Below, piece by piece: positions 47,251 through 58,171 of a stretch of 64,000 bases of DNA (its first letter is position 1; every line of letters begins with the position of its first letter). Below the pieces are notes generated by a model. It searched no databases, was not told the DNA's origin, and saw only the letters and a program-made list of their open reading frames with translations. The stretch is from the NCBI RefSeq assembly GCF_000959445.1, contig NZ_CP009632.1, positions 186,001 to 250,000 on the forward strand, written 5' to 3'. This DNA is from Burkholderia vietnamiensis LMG 10929. GTDB lineage: Bacteria; Pseudomonadota; Gammaproteobacteria; Burkholderiales; Burkholderiaceae. The translations under genes were made by a program, and so were the position numbers.

Positions 47251-48238
47251 CACGCAACAGGCACCGGTCGTGTCGGTCGTCGTGCCGACCTATCGTCGGC
47301 CCGATCTGCTCGAACGCTGCCTCGACGCGCTGTGCGCGCAGGCGTTCGACCCGACGGCCTACGAGATCGTCGTGGTCGACGACGATCCGGCCGGCAGCGC
47401 GCGCGCAGTCGTCGATGCGTGCCGCGCGCGCGTGAGCGACGTGCCCGTGATCCGCTACATGAGCGCGCCGGACACGCAGGGGCCGGCCGGCGCGCGCAAC
47501 GTCGGCTGGCGCAGCGCGCGCGGCGGGCTGATCGCGTTCACCGACGACGACACGATTCCCGACCCCGCGTGGCTGCGTCATGGTTCGGCAGCCCTGCTGG
47601 CCGAGCCGTCGGCGTCGGCGGCGGCGGGGCGCATCGACGTGCCGCTGCGCCCGCGGCCGACCGATTACGAACGCGATGCGGCCGGCCTCGCGCATGCGGA
47701 ATTCGCGACCGCCAACTGCTTCGTGCGGCGCGCGGCGCTGGAGCGCGTCGGCGGCTTCGACGAACGCTTCACGCGCGCGTGGCGCGAGGACGCCGACCTG
47801 ATGTTCGCGTTGCGCGAGCACGCGGGGCCGATCGTCGAGGCGGAGGCCGCGCGGATCGTCCACCCCGTGCGCCCGGCGCGCTGGGGCACCAGCATCGGCC
47901 AGCAGTCGAAGGTGTATTTCGACGCGCTGCTGTACAAGAAGCATCGCGTGACTTACCGGCGGCACATCCGGCCGACGCCGCCGTGGAATTACTACGCGGC
48001 CGTGCTGTTCGCGCTCGGCGCGCTCGGCTGCTTCGCCCTCGGCTGGCGCGCGGCCGGCATTGCCTGCGCGCTCGTGTGGGCCGCGATCACGGCCGCGTTT
48101 TGCATCAAGCGGCTGCGCGGCACGCAGCTCACGCCGTCGCACGTGGCCGAGATGATCGTCACGTCGATCGCGATTCCGCCCGTGTCGCTGTACTGGCGGC
48201 TGCGCGGCGCGCTTCATTTCCGGGTGTTCTTCCTATGA
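47237..48238 (+). CDS. Glycosyltransferase family 2, membrane-associated
   Basis: A 333-residue GT-A enzyme. The N-terminal half has VSVVVPTYRRPDLLERCLDA, the nucleotide-sugar motif VVVDDD, the catalytic DDD in FTDDDTIPD, and a later ED in WREDADLMF. The C-terminal ~100 residues hold about three hydrophobic segments (for example YYAAVLFALGALGCFALGW), so it is anchored in the inner membrane. It overlaps the carbamoyltransferase gene by 14 bases and the next GT9 gene by 4. Donor and acceptor unknown. Confidence 0.9.
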   Translation: MNMRDTQQAPVVSVVVPTYRRPDLLERCLDALCAQAFDPTAYEIVVVDDDPAGSARAVVDACRARVSDVPVIRYMSAPDTQGPAGARNVGWRSARGGLIAFTDDDTIPDPAWLRHGSAALLAEPSASAAAGRIDVPLRPRPTDYERDAAGLAHAEFATANCFVRRAALERVGGFDERFTRAWREDADLMFALREHAGPIVEAEAARIVHPVRPARWGTSIGQQSKVYFDALLYKKHRVTYRRHIRPTPPWNYYAAVLFALGALGCFALGWRAAGIACALVWAAITAAFCIKRLRGTQLTPSHVAEMIVTSIAIPPVSLYWRLRGALHFRVFFL

Positions 48239-49311
48239 CGCACGATTCGGCTTCATCGTCCGGTCCGACGCGCATCGCGGTGTTTCGCGCGCTGCAGCTC
48301 GGCGACATGCTGTGCGCGGTGCCGGCGCTGCGCGCGCTGCGGCGCGGCGAGCCGGAGGCGCGCATCACGCTGATCGGGCTGCCGTGGGCGCGCGAGTTCG
48401 CGTCGCGCTTCTCCGACTACATCGACAATTTCATCGCGTTCCCCGGTGCGCCGGGGCTCGCCGAACAGCCGGCCGCCGATGCGGCCGCACGCGAGGCGTT
48501 CGTTGCCGAATGCCGCGCGCGCGATTTCGATCTCGCGATCCAGCTGCACGGCAGCGGCGCGCACACCAACGCGATCGTCGCATCGCTCGGCGCGGCGCGC
48601 ACCGCCGGCTTCGTCCCGGCCGACGGCGGCACGACCGCGCTCGACTGCTCCATCGTATGGCGCGACGACGAACCCGAAGTCACGCGCTACCTGTCGCTGA
48701 TGCGCAAGCTCGGCTATCGCGACTGGGGCGATTACCTGGAATTTCCGCTCGGTGGCCTCGACTATGCGCTGTGGCACGTGCTGCGCGACGAGCATGCGCT
48801 CGAGCCGGGCCGCTACGTGGTCGTCCATCCGGGCGCGCGCATGGCGTCGCGGCGCTGGCCGGTCGAACGCTTCGCGCGCACCGCGCGGCAGCTCGCCGAC
48901 GACGGCTGGCAAATCGTGCTGACCGGCACGCGCGCGGAGCTCGCGCTGGCCAACGCGTTTGCGGAGCAGCTCGCGCGGCCGTGCGTGAACCTGTGCGGCC
49001 GCACGCCGCTCGGCGCGATGGCCGCGCTGATCGCGCGCGCGCGGCTGCTGTTGTGTAACGACACAGGCGTGTCGCACGTCGCGGCGGCGCTCGGCACACC
49101 GAGCGTCGTCGTCGCATGCGGCAGCGACACGGCCCGCTGGGCGCCGCTCGACACCGAACGTCATCGCGTGCTCGCCAGCTACCCGGCCTGCCGGCCGTGC
49201 ATGTTCGACACGTGCCCGTACGGGCACGAATGCGCGATCGCGATCGGCGTCGACGACGTGATTCACCAGGCGGGCACGCTGCTCGCCCAGGAGAGACGTC
49301 ATGTCACGTAA
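48235..49311 (+). CDS. Glycosyltransferase family 9 (heptosyltransferase-like)
   Basis: The second GT9 protein of the operon, 358 residues. The N-terminal RIAVFRALQLGDMLCAVPAL block, the VVVHPGARMASRRWPVERF strand and the donor-binding LLCNDTGVSHVAAALGTPSV are family hallmarks. A cysteine cluster near the end (CRPCMFDTCPYGHEC) resembles that of GT9 proteins acting on non-LPS glycans and may bind a metal; the first GT9 protein has a similar Cys set (CRNCYRSVCDQPGHPC). The ATG at 48235 overlaps the preceding stop. Confidence 0.9.
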   Translation: MTHDSASSSGPTRIAVFRALQLGDMLCAVPALRALRRGEPEARITLIGLPWAREFASRFSDYIDNFIAFPGAPGLAEQPAADAAAREAFVAECRARDFDLAIQLHGSGAHTNAIVASLGAARTAGFVPADGGTTALDCSIVWRDDEPEVTRYLSLMRKLGYRDWGDYLEFPLGGLDYALWHVLRDEHALEPGRYVVVHPGARMASRRWPVERFARTARQLADDGWQIVLTGTRAELALANAFAEQLARPCVNLCGRTPLGAMAALIARARLLLCNDTGVSHVAAALGTPSVVVACGSDTARWAPLDTERHRVLASYPACRPCMFDTCPYGHECAIAIGVDDVIHQAGTLLAQERRHVT

Positions 49312-50251
49312 ACGGTTGCGCGTGCTTACCTGGCACGTGCACGGAAACTATCTGTATTACCTGTCGCAGACGCCGCACGATTTCTATCTCGTGACGCGGC
49401 CGCAGCATCCGCCCGGCTATGCCGGGCGCGTCGGACACCTGCCGTGGGGCGACAACGTGTTCGAAGTGCCGGCCGAATGCGTGCGCGACACCGAGTTCGA
49501 CTGCGTGCTGTATCAGCATCACAGCCACTACGCGCAGGATCGGCTCACGCTGTTGAGCGACGCGCAGCGCGCGCTGCCGACGCTGTTCATCGAACACGAT
49601 CCGCCGCGCGAGCATCCGACCGACACGCTGCATCCGGTGCAGGACCCGAACGTCCAGCTCGTGCACGTGACGCCGTTCAACGCGCTGATGTGGGACAACG
49701 GCGTCACGCCGACGCGCGTGATCGAGCACGGCGTGCTGGTGCCCGACGACGTCGCGTATCGCGGCACGCTGCCCAAGGGCGTGACGGTCGTGAACAACCT
49801 CGCGCGGCGCGGCCGGCGGCTCGGCGCGGACCTGTTCGAGGAAGTGCGTCGCAACGTGCCGCTCGATCTGGTCGGCATGGGCTCGGCCGAGCTGGGGGGG
49901 ATCGGCGAGGTGCCGAACCCGGCGCTGCCGCAGTTCCTGTCGCACTACCGGTTCTTCTTCAATCCGATCCGTTACACGAGCCTCGGGCTCGCGGTGATCG
50001 AGGCGATGATGATCGGGCTGCCGATCGTTGCACTGGCAACGACCGAGATGGCGCAGCTCGTGAAGACCGGCAGCAACGGCGTGGCCGACACGCGTCCGGC
50101 CGTGCTGATCGACGCGATGCGCATGCTGATCCGCGACGCGGACCTCGCGCGCGAGTGGGGCGCGGCCGCGAGGCGCGACGCGCGCGAACGCTTCGGGATC
50201 GAGCGGTTCGCGCGCGACTGGGACAGCGCGTTGCGCGACGTCGCGGCGTAG
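49301..50251 (+). CDS. Glycosyltransferase, GT4-like (single GT-B type)
   Basis: A 316-residue protein whose C-terminal half carries the retaining GT4-type donor motif: SLGLAVIEAMMIGLPIVALATTE, an E-x7-E-like block. The N-terminal half begins LRVLTWHVHGNYLYYLSQ, as in annotated glycosyltransferases of capsule or biofilm clusters. It is shorter than most GT4 enzymes. It overlaps the GT9 gene by 11 bases and is the last gene of the operon, convergent (9-bp gap) with a sigma-54 activator gene. Confidence 0.82.
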   Translation: MSRKRLRVLTWHVHGNYLYYLSQTPHDFYLVTRPQHPPGYAGRVGHLPWGDNVFEVPAECVRDTEFDCVLYQHHSHYAQDRLTLLSDAQRALPTLFIEHDPPREHPTDTLHPVQDPNVQLVHVTPFNALMWDNGVTPTRVIEHGVLVPDDVAYRGTLPKGVTVVNNLARRGRRLGADLFEEVRRNVPLDLVGMGSAELGGIGEVPNPALPQFLSHYRFFFNPIRYTSLGLAVIEAMMIGLPIVALATTEMAQLVKTGSNGVADTRPAVLIDAMRMLIRDADLAREWGAAARRDARERFGIERFARDWDSALRDVAA

Positions 50252-50260
50252 CGGTCGCGG

Positions 50261-51319
<1,059 letters not shown>

Positions 51320-51662
51320 AAGTGTTATCGCTTTGGGAAGTTTTGACCGAAACCGTCGAGGCATGCAGAAAAAGTGACACGGTATACGTCGCTTTTATGT
51401 ATCAAGGATACCGGTTATGGCCCTCCCAATAGATTGAATATTGCAATGCGAGTTTCGCGAATAGATAGATTTATTCGATGATCGCCGATTGCGCGACACG
51501 CTTCTTCTATACTGCTAAGCACTCGTTTGTCATGGCGGACAAACTCCCATTTATTCGCGTGCAATGCGGGTCGTATCGCCGAGTGCCCGGCGTCGTACTC
51601 CCAGCGCACGCTCGCTGCGGTTCCGGTCGAACTTCATACCGGCCGCCCCACCAGGAGCTTCG
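51320..51662. promoter_or_regulatory. AT-rich divergent control region between two activators
   Basis: About 340 bp, notably AT-rich compared with the flanks. It contains an inverted repeat CGAATA/TATTCG (51458-51463, 51472-51477) and the tract TTGAATATTGCAATG. The two activator genes diverge from here, so promoters and possibly self-binding sites for the activators are expected. No gene recognised. Confidence 0.5.
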
Positions 51663-53030
<1,368 letters not shown>

Positions 53031-53047
53031 TGCAACCGCCGGCGCAC

Positions 53048-53965
53048 TCATGCGCGTGCGCGCTGCCGCGCGGCGTCGTCGAGGCGGCGTCGCATGCGTT
53101 CGACGTGCGGCGGGATCGCGCGCCGTTCGCGCAGGATCCACGGCAGGCCGGCAAGCGCGGGCAGGATCCCGCACTCGCGGCGCAGCCGCGGCAGCATGCG
53201 CACGGTGTGCGCGAACGCGGCGCCGGCCGGCCATCTGAGCCATGCGGTCCACACGTCGTTGCGGGTCGATACGCTGCGCCGCGCGCGCGCGTCGCGCTGC
53301 GTCGAAGGGTAATGATGAACCGTCAACTGCGGCGCATAGACGAGCCATGCGCCTGCGCGATACAGGTCGAGCGCGAGCAGCGCTTCCTCGCCGCCGAGAA
53401 AGTAGCGCGGGTGATAGCCGCCCGCGCGCAGATACGCATCGCGCCGGAACGCCGTCGCGCCGGCCAGCAACCCGAGGATCGGCCGCCCAGGCAGCGCGAC
53501 GCTCGCGTCGAGCGGGCTGTCGGCCATCAGCGCGCAGGTCGGGTCCTCGCGTTCTTCCGCGCCCACCAGCACGCGCGCGGTGACGGCCGCGACGTGCGGA
53601 TACGCGTCGAGCAGGTTTGCTGCCTCGGCGATCGAGCCAGGCGCCCACCACGTATCGTCGTCGCAGAACGCGACGTGGCGCGTGCGCGCGACGGCCACGC
53701 CGAGGTTGCGCCCGGACGCGCCCACGTTGCCGGGCGCATGCACGAGCGTCACGTGCGCGAAGCGCTCGCGCACGAGCGCCGCGGTCGCGTCGTCCGAACC
53801 GTTGTCGACCACGACGATCGCCGGACGGTCGCGCAGCGCGGTGAGGCGCGCCAGCGTGCGCGCGAGTTCGTCCGCGCGCCGGTAGGTGAGCACCACCGCG
53901 GTCACGCGCGGCTCGCGCGGCGCGAGCGCTGCGCGTGCGGGCGTTATCCGGACGTGCTGTCGCAT
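53048..53965 (-). CDS. Glycosyltransferase family 2
   Basis: A 305-residue GT-A glycosyltransferase with VTAVVLTYRRADELARTL at the N-terminus, the nucleotide-binding VVVDNGS motif, FCDDDTWW as the metal-binding DxD equivalent and a later GGEEALLALDL block. There is no membrane segment. The start overlaps the PIG-L deacetylase gene by 22 bases, so the two are coupled. The pair is read from a sigma-54 promoter candidate at 54721-54736. Convergent with the response regulator gene (17-bp gap). Confidence 0.9.
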   Translation of the reverse strand: MRQHVRITPARAALAPREPRVTAVVLTYRRADELARTLARLTALRDRPAIVVVDNGSDDATAALVRERFAHVTLVHAPGNVGASGRNLGVAVARTRHVAFCDDDTWWAPGSIAEAANLLDAYPHVAAVTARVLVGAEEREDPTCALMADSPLDASVALPGRPILGLLAGATAFRRDAYLRAGGYHPRYFLGGEEALLALDLYRAGAWLVYAPQLTVHHYPSTQRDARARRSVSTRNDVWTAWLRWPAGAAFAHTVRMLPRLRRECGILPALAGLPWILRERRAIPPHVERMRRRLDDAARQRARA

Positions 53966-54651
53966 TCGAGTTGCCAGTATGTTTCCGGTTCACGGAGGTC
54001 GGCGCGCATATGAGGCTCGAACAGCGCAATCTGGCTCTGGTATGCGTCGACCGCAGCGGCCTTCGCTGCCGCGCCGTCGCTGCGGTCGCCGGCCGGCGCG
54101 GCGACCGGGCGCGCGAACCAGCCGCGCTCGCGCCATTCGGACACGCGCTTCGACATCAGCCCGTCGATGCGCCGATACGGCGCGTCCTCGTAGAAGCGCC
54201 ATGCACGCGACGTGTCGCCCGCCGCATGCAGGTCGTGCAGCACCGACAGCGCGGCCTGCTGCACCTGCAGATGATCGCGATGGAACAAGCCGGCCGGCGC
54301 GAGCACGCCGTAGCCCGGATGGGCGTCGAGCGTGTCGGTCAGCCGTGCGGCGATCTCGTCGGTCGCGGCCGGCGCGCCGTACTGATCGTCGAAGAAATCC
54401 AGCCACACCGGCCGCGCGTCGAGCAGCGCGAGCGCGCGGCGGTCCTCGTCGCGCCGCGCGCGCACCGCTTCGTCCGCGCTGCGAAACCCCGCGCGCCGAT
54501 CCCACGGCGGCGCGGCCGTATCGCGTGCGGGGATGCCGGCGAACACGGTCACGACGACCGAGCCGGGCGCCTGCGCGATCGCCTGCCCGCAACTGAAGAC
54601 GGCGTCGTCCAGGTGCGGCGAGATGACGAGCCAACGTGTCGGAGCGGTCAT
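53944..54651 (-). CDS. PIG-L/LmbE-family deacetylase
   Basis: A 235-residue zinc-dependent N-deacetylase. The family PHxDD motif is present as SPHLDDAVFSCG (residues 11-22), and a second metal/catalytic motif occurs as FHRDHLQVQ. Relatives deacetylate GlcNAc-containing glycans or glycolipids. The ATG at 54651 has GGAGG about 10 bases upstream. With the overlapping GT2 gene it probably modifies the glycan assembled by the neighbouring operons. Divergent from the hybrid kinase gene at 54789. Confidence 0.88.
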   Translation of the reverse strand: MTAPTRWLVISPHLDDAVFSCGQAIAQAPGSVVVTVFAGIPARDTAAPPWDRRAGFRSADEAVRARRDEDRRALALLDARPVWLDFFDDQYGAPAATDEIAARLTDTLDAHPGYGVLAPAGLFHRDHLQVQQAALSVLHDLHAAGDTSRAWRFYEDAPYRRIDGLMSKRVSEWRERGWFARPVAAPAGDRSDGAAAKAAAVDAYQSQIALFEPHMRADLREPETYWQLECDSTSG

Positions 54652-54720
54652 GTACTCGGAACCTCCGTGATGATGGATATGAACGGCCGGGCGGGCGACG
54701 CCCGCCGGCGAGCATGCGCC

Positions 54721-54736
54721 AGCATCACGCGTGCCC
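54721..54736 (-). promoter_or_regulatory. Sigma-54 promoter candidate for PIG-L/GT2 operon
   Basis: Minus strand reads GGGCACGCGTGATGCT: full GGCACG -24 box, ATGCT -12 box (one mismatch), exact spacing; 70 bp upstream of the ATG at 54651. Fifteen consecutive bases are identical to the candidate at 37647-37661. Confidence 0.6.
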
Positions 54737-54788
54737 GTTCGTATTCCCGCGCGCCGTGGCGGCCGGCCGCACGGCAGGAGCGACCCCG

Positions 54789-57089
54789 ATGATCGATATT
54801 GCAAGGACGCAGGCCGGAAATTACGCGACGGCCGTGATGCTGGTTGCGGTCGCAACGGTGTTGCAGGCGCTCGCGATCCGCTTCGGCGGCGTGAACCTAC
54901 CGCTGGTGCTGTACTACCCGATGCTGGCCGGCGCCGCGTGGGCGACCTCGTTCGTGTTCGGCATCGTATCGACCGCGGCGAGCGGGCTGCTGGTGTGGAC
55001 GCTGTTCCTGTCCGATGCCGGCGCGTATACCGGGACGCAGCCGGAGCGGCTGGTGCGGCTCGGCGCCTTCATGCTGATCGGCGTGCTGGTGTGCGCGGTC
55101 GCGGCGATGCTGCGCGATACGCGGCTCACCAACGACCGAGCACGCCGCCGCGAAGCCGCGGCGCGCGAGCGGCTCGAGGCGATCCTCGACGCGCTCCCGC
55201 ACGGCGTGATCGCGGCCGACACGCAAGGCCGCGTGACCTACCTCAATGCGGCAGCGGCCGAGCTGACCGGCTGCTCCTCGGACGCCGCGCTGCAAGAACC
55301 CGTGCGCGACGTCGTGCGGTTGTTCGATCGCGACGAGCGGCTCGTGCCGACCACCGCGCTCGACCGCGCGCTGGCAGGCGTCTCCGCGCAATCCGATCAA
55401 CACTGGCTGCAGCGTCGAGGCGACAGCGCGCCGGTGCCGATCGCCGAGATCGCGCGTCCGCTCGTCGATGCGCACGGCAACATCGACGGCGCCGTGCTGG
55501 TGCTGCGCGATGCGCTCGCGCAGCGTGCAGCCGCCGAAACGTCGCGGCTGCAACTGGCGGTGGTCGATGCGTCGCCTGACGCGATCGTCGGGATCGACGC
55601 GCAGGGCCGCATCGTCAGCTGGAACGGCGCGGCGCAGCGGATCTTCGGCTACGACGAAGCCCACGCGCACGGACGCGCGCTCGACACGCTGGTCGCGCAG
55701 CGCTGGCTGCGGCGCTACCCGCTCACCGTATCGTTCGAGACGCTGCGCGAGCCGATCGGCCCGCTCGAAGTGCTGTGCGTGCGCCGCGACGGCCGGCGCT
55801 TTCGCGCGTCGGTGTCCGCGTGCCCCGTGCGCGGCGATGCGCGCAACTGCGTCGCGCTGTCGCTGACGCTGCGCGAGACTCGCGTGCAGCGCCGCCGCGA
55901 CCTGCGGACGCAGCGCTCGCTGCAAGGCGCGCGCACCGCGCGCGAGCGGGCCGATACGTCGAACCGCCTGAAGGACGAGCTGCTCGCCACCGTGTCGCAC
56001 GAGCTGCGCACGCCGCTGAACGTGATCTACGGCTGGGTCGAGGTGCTGCGCAGCGCCGGCGACGACGCGCTGCAGCAGCAGGCGATCGACGCGATCGATC
56101 GCAGCGCGCATTCGCTCACGCGCATGGTGGGCGACATCCTCGACGCGTCGTCGCTCGCGACTGGCAAGCTGCGGCTCGACGCGATGCCGGTCGACGTCGT
56201 GCGGCTGTTCGCCGACGCGACGAGCGCGTTCCAGACCGCCGCGTCGGCGGCCGGCATCGCACTCGAGTTCGATTGCACGGCGAGCGCGTGCGTGGTGTCG
56301 GGCGACGCGGAGCGCCTGCGCCAGATGCTGTCGAACCTCGTGTCGAACGCGCTGAAGTTCACGCCCGCCGGCGGCGCCGTGACCGTCACGCTGACGCATG
56401 ACGCCGCGCACGCCGTGCTCGCGGTCGGCGACACCGGGCAGGGCATCGCGAGCGAGTTCATCCCGTACGTGTTCGACATGTTCCGGCGCGCGGACGGTTC
56501 GCCCGCGTCGCCGCGGCGCGGCCTCGGGCTCGGCCTGTCGATCGTGCGTCATATCGCCGAACTGCACGGCGGCGAGGTCCGCGTCGACAGCGCGGGCCGC
56601 AACCGCGGCGCGACCTTCACCGTCACGCTGCCGGCCGGCTGGCAGCCGATCGGCGCGATGGCGTGGGGCGTGACGCAGGTTCTGCGCGATGCGCCGACGC
56701 TCGACACGCAGCGCATCCTGATCGTCGACGACGACGCGACCACGCGCGACAGCCTCGCCGCCGCGCTGACGACGCTCGGCGCCGTCGTCGCGATCGCCGT
56801 GTCAGGCCGCGCCGCGCTCGACGCCGTCGCGACGCTGCAGCCGACCGTCGTGCTGTCCGACCTCGCGATGCCGGACGGCGACGGCTTCTGGCTGATCGAC
56901 GCGCTGCGCCGGCGTGGCGCGGGCGGCGTCGATACGTCCCGTCCGCGCGTGCTCGCGGTGACCGCGCATGCGGGACTCGGCGACGAGCGCCGCGCGCTCG
57001 ACGCAGGCTTCGACGGCTATCTGTGCAAGCCCGTCGACGTGCGCGACCTCGCCCACGCGATCGCACGCGTCACGCAGCAAGATGGCTGA
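54789..57089 (+). CDS. Membrane hybrid sensor kinase (DUF4118-like TM, PAS, HisKA, HATPase, REC)
   Basis: A 766-residue hybrid kinase. Residues ~12-115 form three to four membrane helices of the KdpD/DUF4118 type (YYPMLAGAAWATSFVFGIVS). Two PAS modules follow (about 125-245 and 255-375), then the HisKA box TVSHELRTPLNVIYG with H404, an HATPase domain with GLGLGLSIVRH, and a C-terminal receiver (VDDDATTRD, phospho-Asp in VLSDLAMPDGDG, K in LCKPVD). The ATG at 54789 follows AGGAG. It is the only membrane-bound kinase of the island and is divergent from the deacetylase operon, so it is a good candidate sensor for the sigma-54 regulator at 51663. Confidence 0.9.
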   Translation: MIDIARTQAGNYATAVMLVAVATVLQALAIRFGGVNLPLVLYYPMLAGAAWATSFVFGIVSTAASGLLVWTLFLSDAGAYTGTQPERLVRLGAFMLIGVLVCAVAAMLRDTRLTNDRARRREAAARERLEAILDALPHGVIAADTQGRVTYLNAAAAELTGCSSDAALQEPVRDVVRLFDRDERLVPTTALDRALAGVSAQSDQHWLQRRGDSAPVPIAEIARPLVDAHGNIDGAVLVLRDALAQRAAAETSRLQLAVVDASPDAIVGIDAQGRIVSWNGAAQRIFGYDEAHAHGRALDTLVAQRWLRRYPLTVSFETLREPIGPLEVLCVRRDGRRFRASVSACPVRGDARNCVALSLTLRETRVQRRRDLRTQRSLQGARTARERADTSNRLKDELLATVSHELRTPLNVIYGWVEVLRSAGDDALQQQAIDAIDRSAHSLTRMVGDILDASSLATGKLRLDAMPVDVVRLFADATSAFQTAASAAGIALEFDCTASACVVSGDAERLRQMLSNLVSNALKFTPAGGAVTVTLTHDAAHAVLAVGDTGQGIASEFIPYVFDMFRRADGSPASPRRGLGLGLSIVRHIAELHGGEVRVDSAGRNRGATFTVTLPAGWQPIGAMAWGVTQVLRDAPTLDTQRILIVDDDATTRDSLAAALTTLGAVVAIAVSGRAALDAVATLQPTVVLSDLAMPDGDGFWLIDALRRRGAGGVDTSRPRVLAVTAHAGLGDERRALDAGFDGYLCKPVDVRDLAHAIARVTQQDG

Positions 57090-57121
57090 CGCGTGCCCGC
57101 CGCGGCATCGCTGCGCACCGC

Positions 57122-58171
57122 TCACGCCGGGGTGGCCGGCCGGTTCTGCGTACTGATCTGCGCGAGCAGGTGCGACGCGATCTGCGTGCTGCGCACCAGC
57201 TCGCCCGGCGCGTGATGCGCGGCCTGCCGGTGGATGAAGTAGCGCGCCGTGTGCGCGAGCCCGGTGGCGAGCGGCGTCGTCGCGCGCCAGCCGAGGCGCC
57301 GCCGCGCGGCTTCAAGATCGGGGCGGCGCTGGCGCGGATCGTCGGACGGCAGCGGGCAGAACTCGATGTCCACGTCCGTGCCGACGACGCGCACCACTTC
57401 GCGCGCGATGTCGAGCATCGCGATCTCGTCGTCGCTGCCGAGGTTCACCGGTTCGCACGCATCGCCCGGCTCGTCCATCAACCGCACCAGCGCGTCGATC
57501 AGATCGTCGACGTAGCAGAACGAGCGCGTCTGCGTGCCGTCACCGTACACGGTCAACGGCTTGCCGGCCAGCGCCTGGGTGATGAAGTTCGACACGACGC
57601 GGCCGTCGGCCGGATGCATGCGCGGCCCGTACGTGTTGAAGATCCGCGCGATCCGCACGTCGACGCCGTACTGCCGGTGATAGTCCATGAACAGCGTTTC
57701 CGCGCAGCGCTTGCCTTCGTCGTAGCACGCGCGCACGCCGATCGGGTTCACGCGCCCGCAGTAGCGCTCGTCCTGCGGATGCACGTCGGGGTCGCCGTAC
57801 ACCTCGCTCGTCGACGCCTGCAGGATGCGCGCCTTCACGCGCTTCGCGAGGCCGAGCAGATTGATCGCGCCATGCACGCTGGTCTTGGTGGTCTGCACCG
57901 GGTCGCGCTGATAGTGCACCGGCGACGCCGGGCACGCGAGGTTGTAGATCTCGTCGACTTCCACGTACAGCGGAAACGTCACGTCGTGACGCATCAGCTC
58001 GAAATTCGGCGCATCGAGCAGGTGCGCGATATTGTCCTTCGCGCCCGTGTAGAAGTTGTCGACGCACAGCACGTCGTGCCCGGCCGTCACGAGGCGCTCG
58101 CACAGATGCGAACCGAGAAAGCCCGCGCCGCCGGTAACGAGTACGCGTTTGCGATCGTAGCCCTTCATCAT
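57122..58171 (-). CDS. UDP-glucuronate decarboxylase / NAD-dependent epimerase
   Basis: A 349-residue extended SDR. The NAD motif is [18 protein letters not shown], the catalytic Tyr/Lys is YDEGKR (near residue 150), and [15 protein letters not shown] and [10 protein letters not shown] are hallmark blocks of UDP-xylose synthase (UXS), which converts UDP-glucuronic acid to UDP-xylose. It has no N-terminal membrane anchor, as expected for bacterial UXS. The start (ATG ATG at 58171) overlaps the stop of the GT4 gene by 4 bases. The Ser/Thr-Gln-rich tail is unconserved. It supplies a pentose donor, presumably for the island's glycosyltransferases. Confidence 0.92.
   Translation of the reverse strand: MMKGYDRKRVLVTGGAGFLGSHLCERLVTAGHDVLCVDNFYTGAKDNIAHLLDAPNFELMRHDVTFPLYVEVDEIYNLACPASPVHYQRDPVQTTKTSVHGAINLLGLAKRVKARILQASTSEVYGDPDVHPQDERYCGRVNPIGVRACYDEGKRCAETLFMDYHRQYGVDVRIARIFNTYGPRMHPADGRVVSNFITQALAGKPLTVYGDGTQTRSFCYVDDLIDALVRLMDEPGDACEPVNLGSDDEIAMLDIAREVVRVVGTDVDIEFCPLPSDDPRQRRPDLEAARRRLGWRATTPLATGLAHTARYFIHRQAAHHAPGELVRSTQIASHLLAQISTQNRPATPA

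Noticed and set aside
42945..50251. Cepacian or another classical capsule cluster
   Set aside because: None of the export and polymerisation genes (wza, wzc, wzx, wzy types) are present, and the GT9/carbamoyltransferase content differs.
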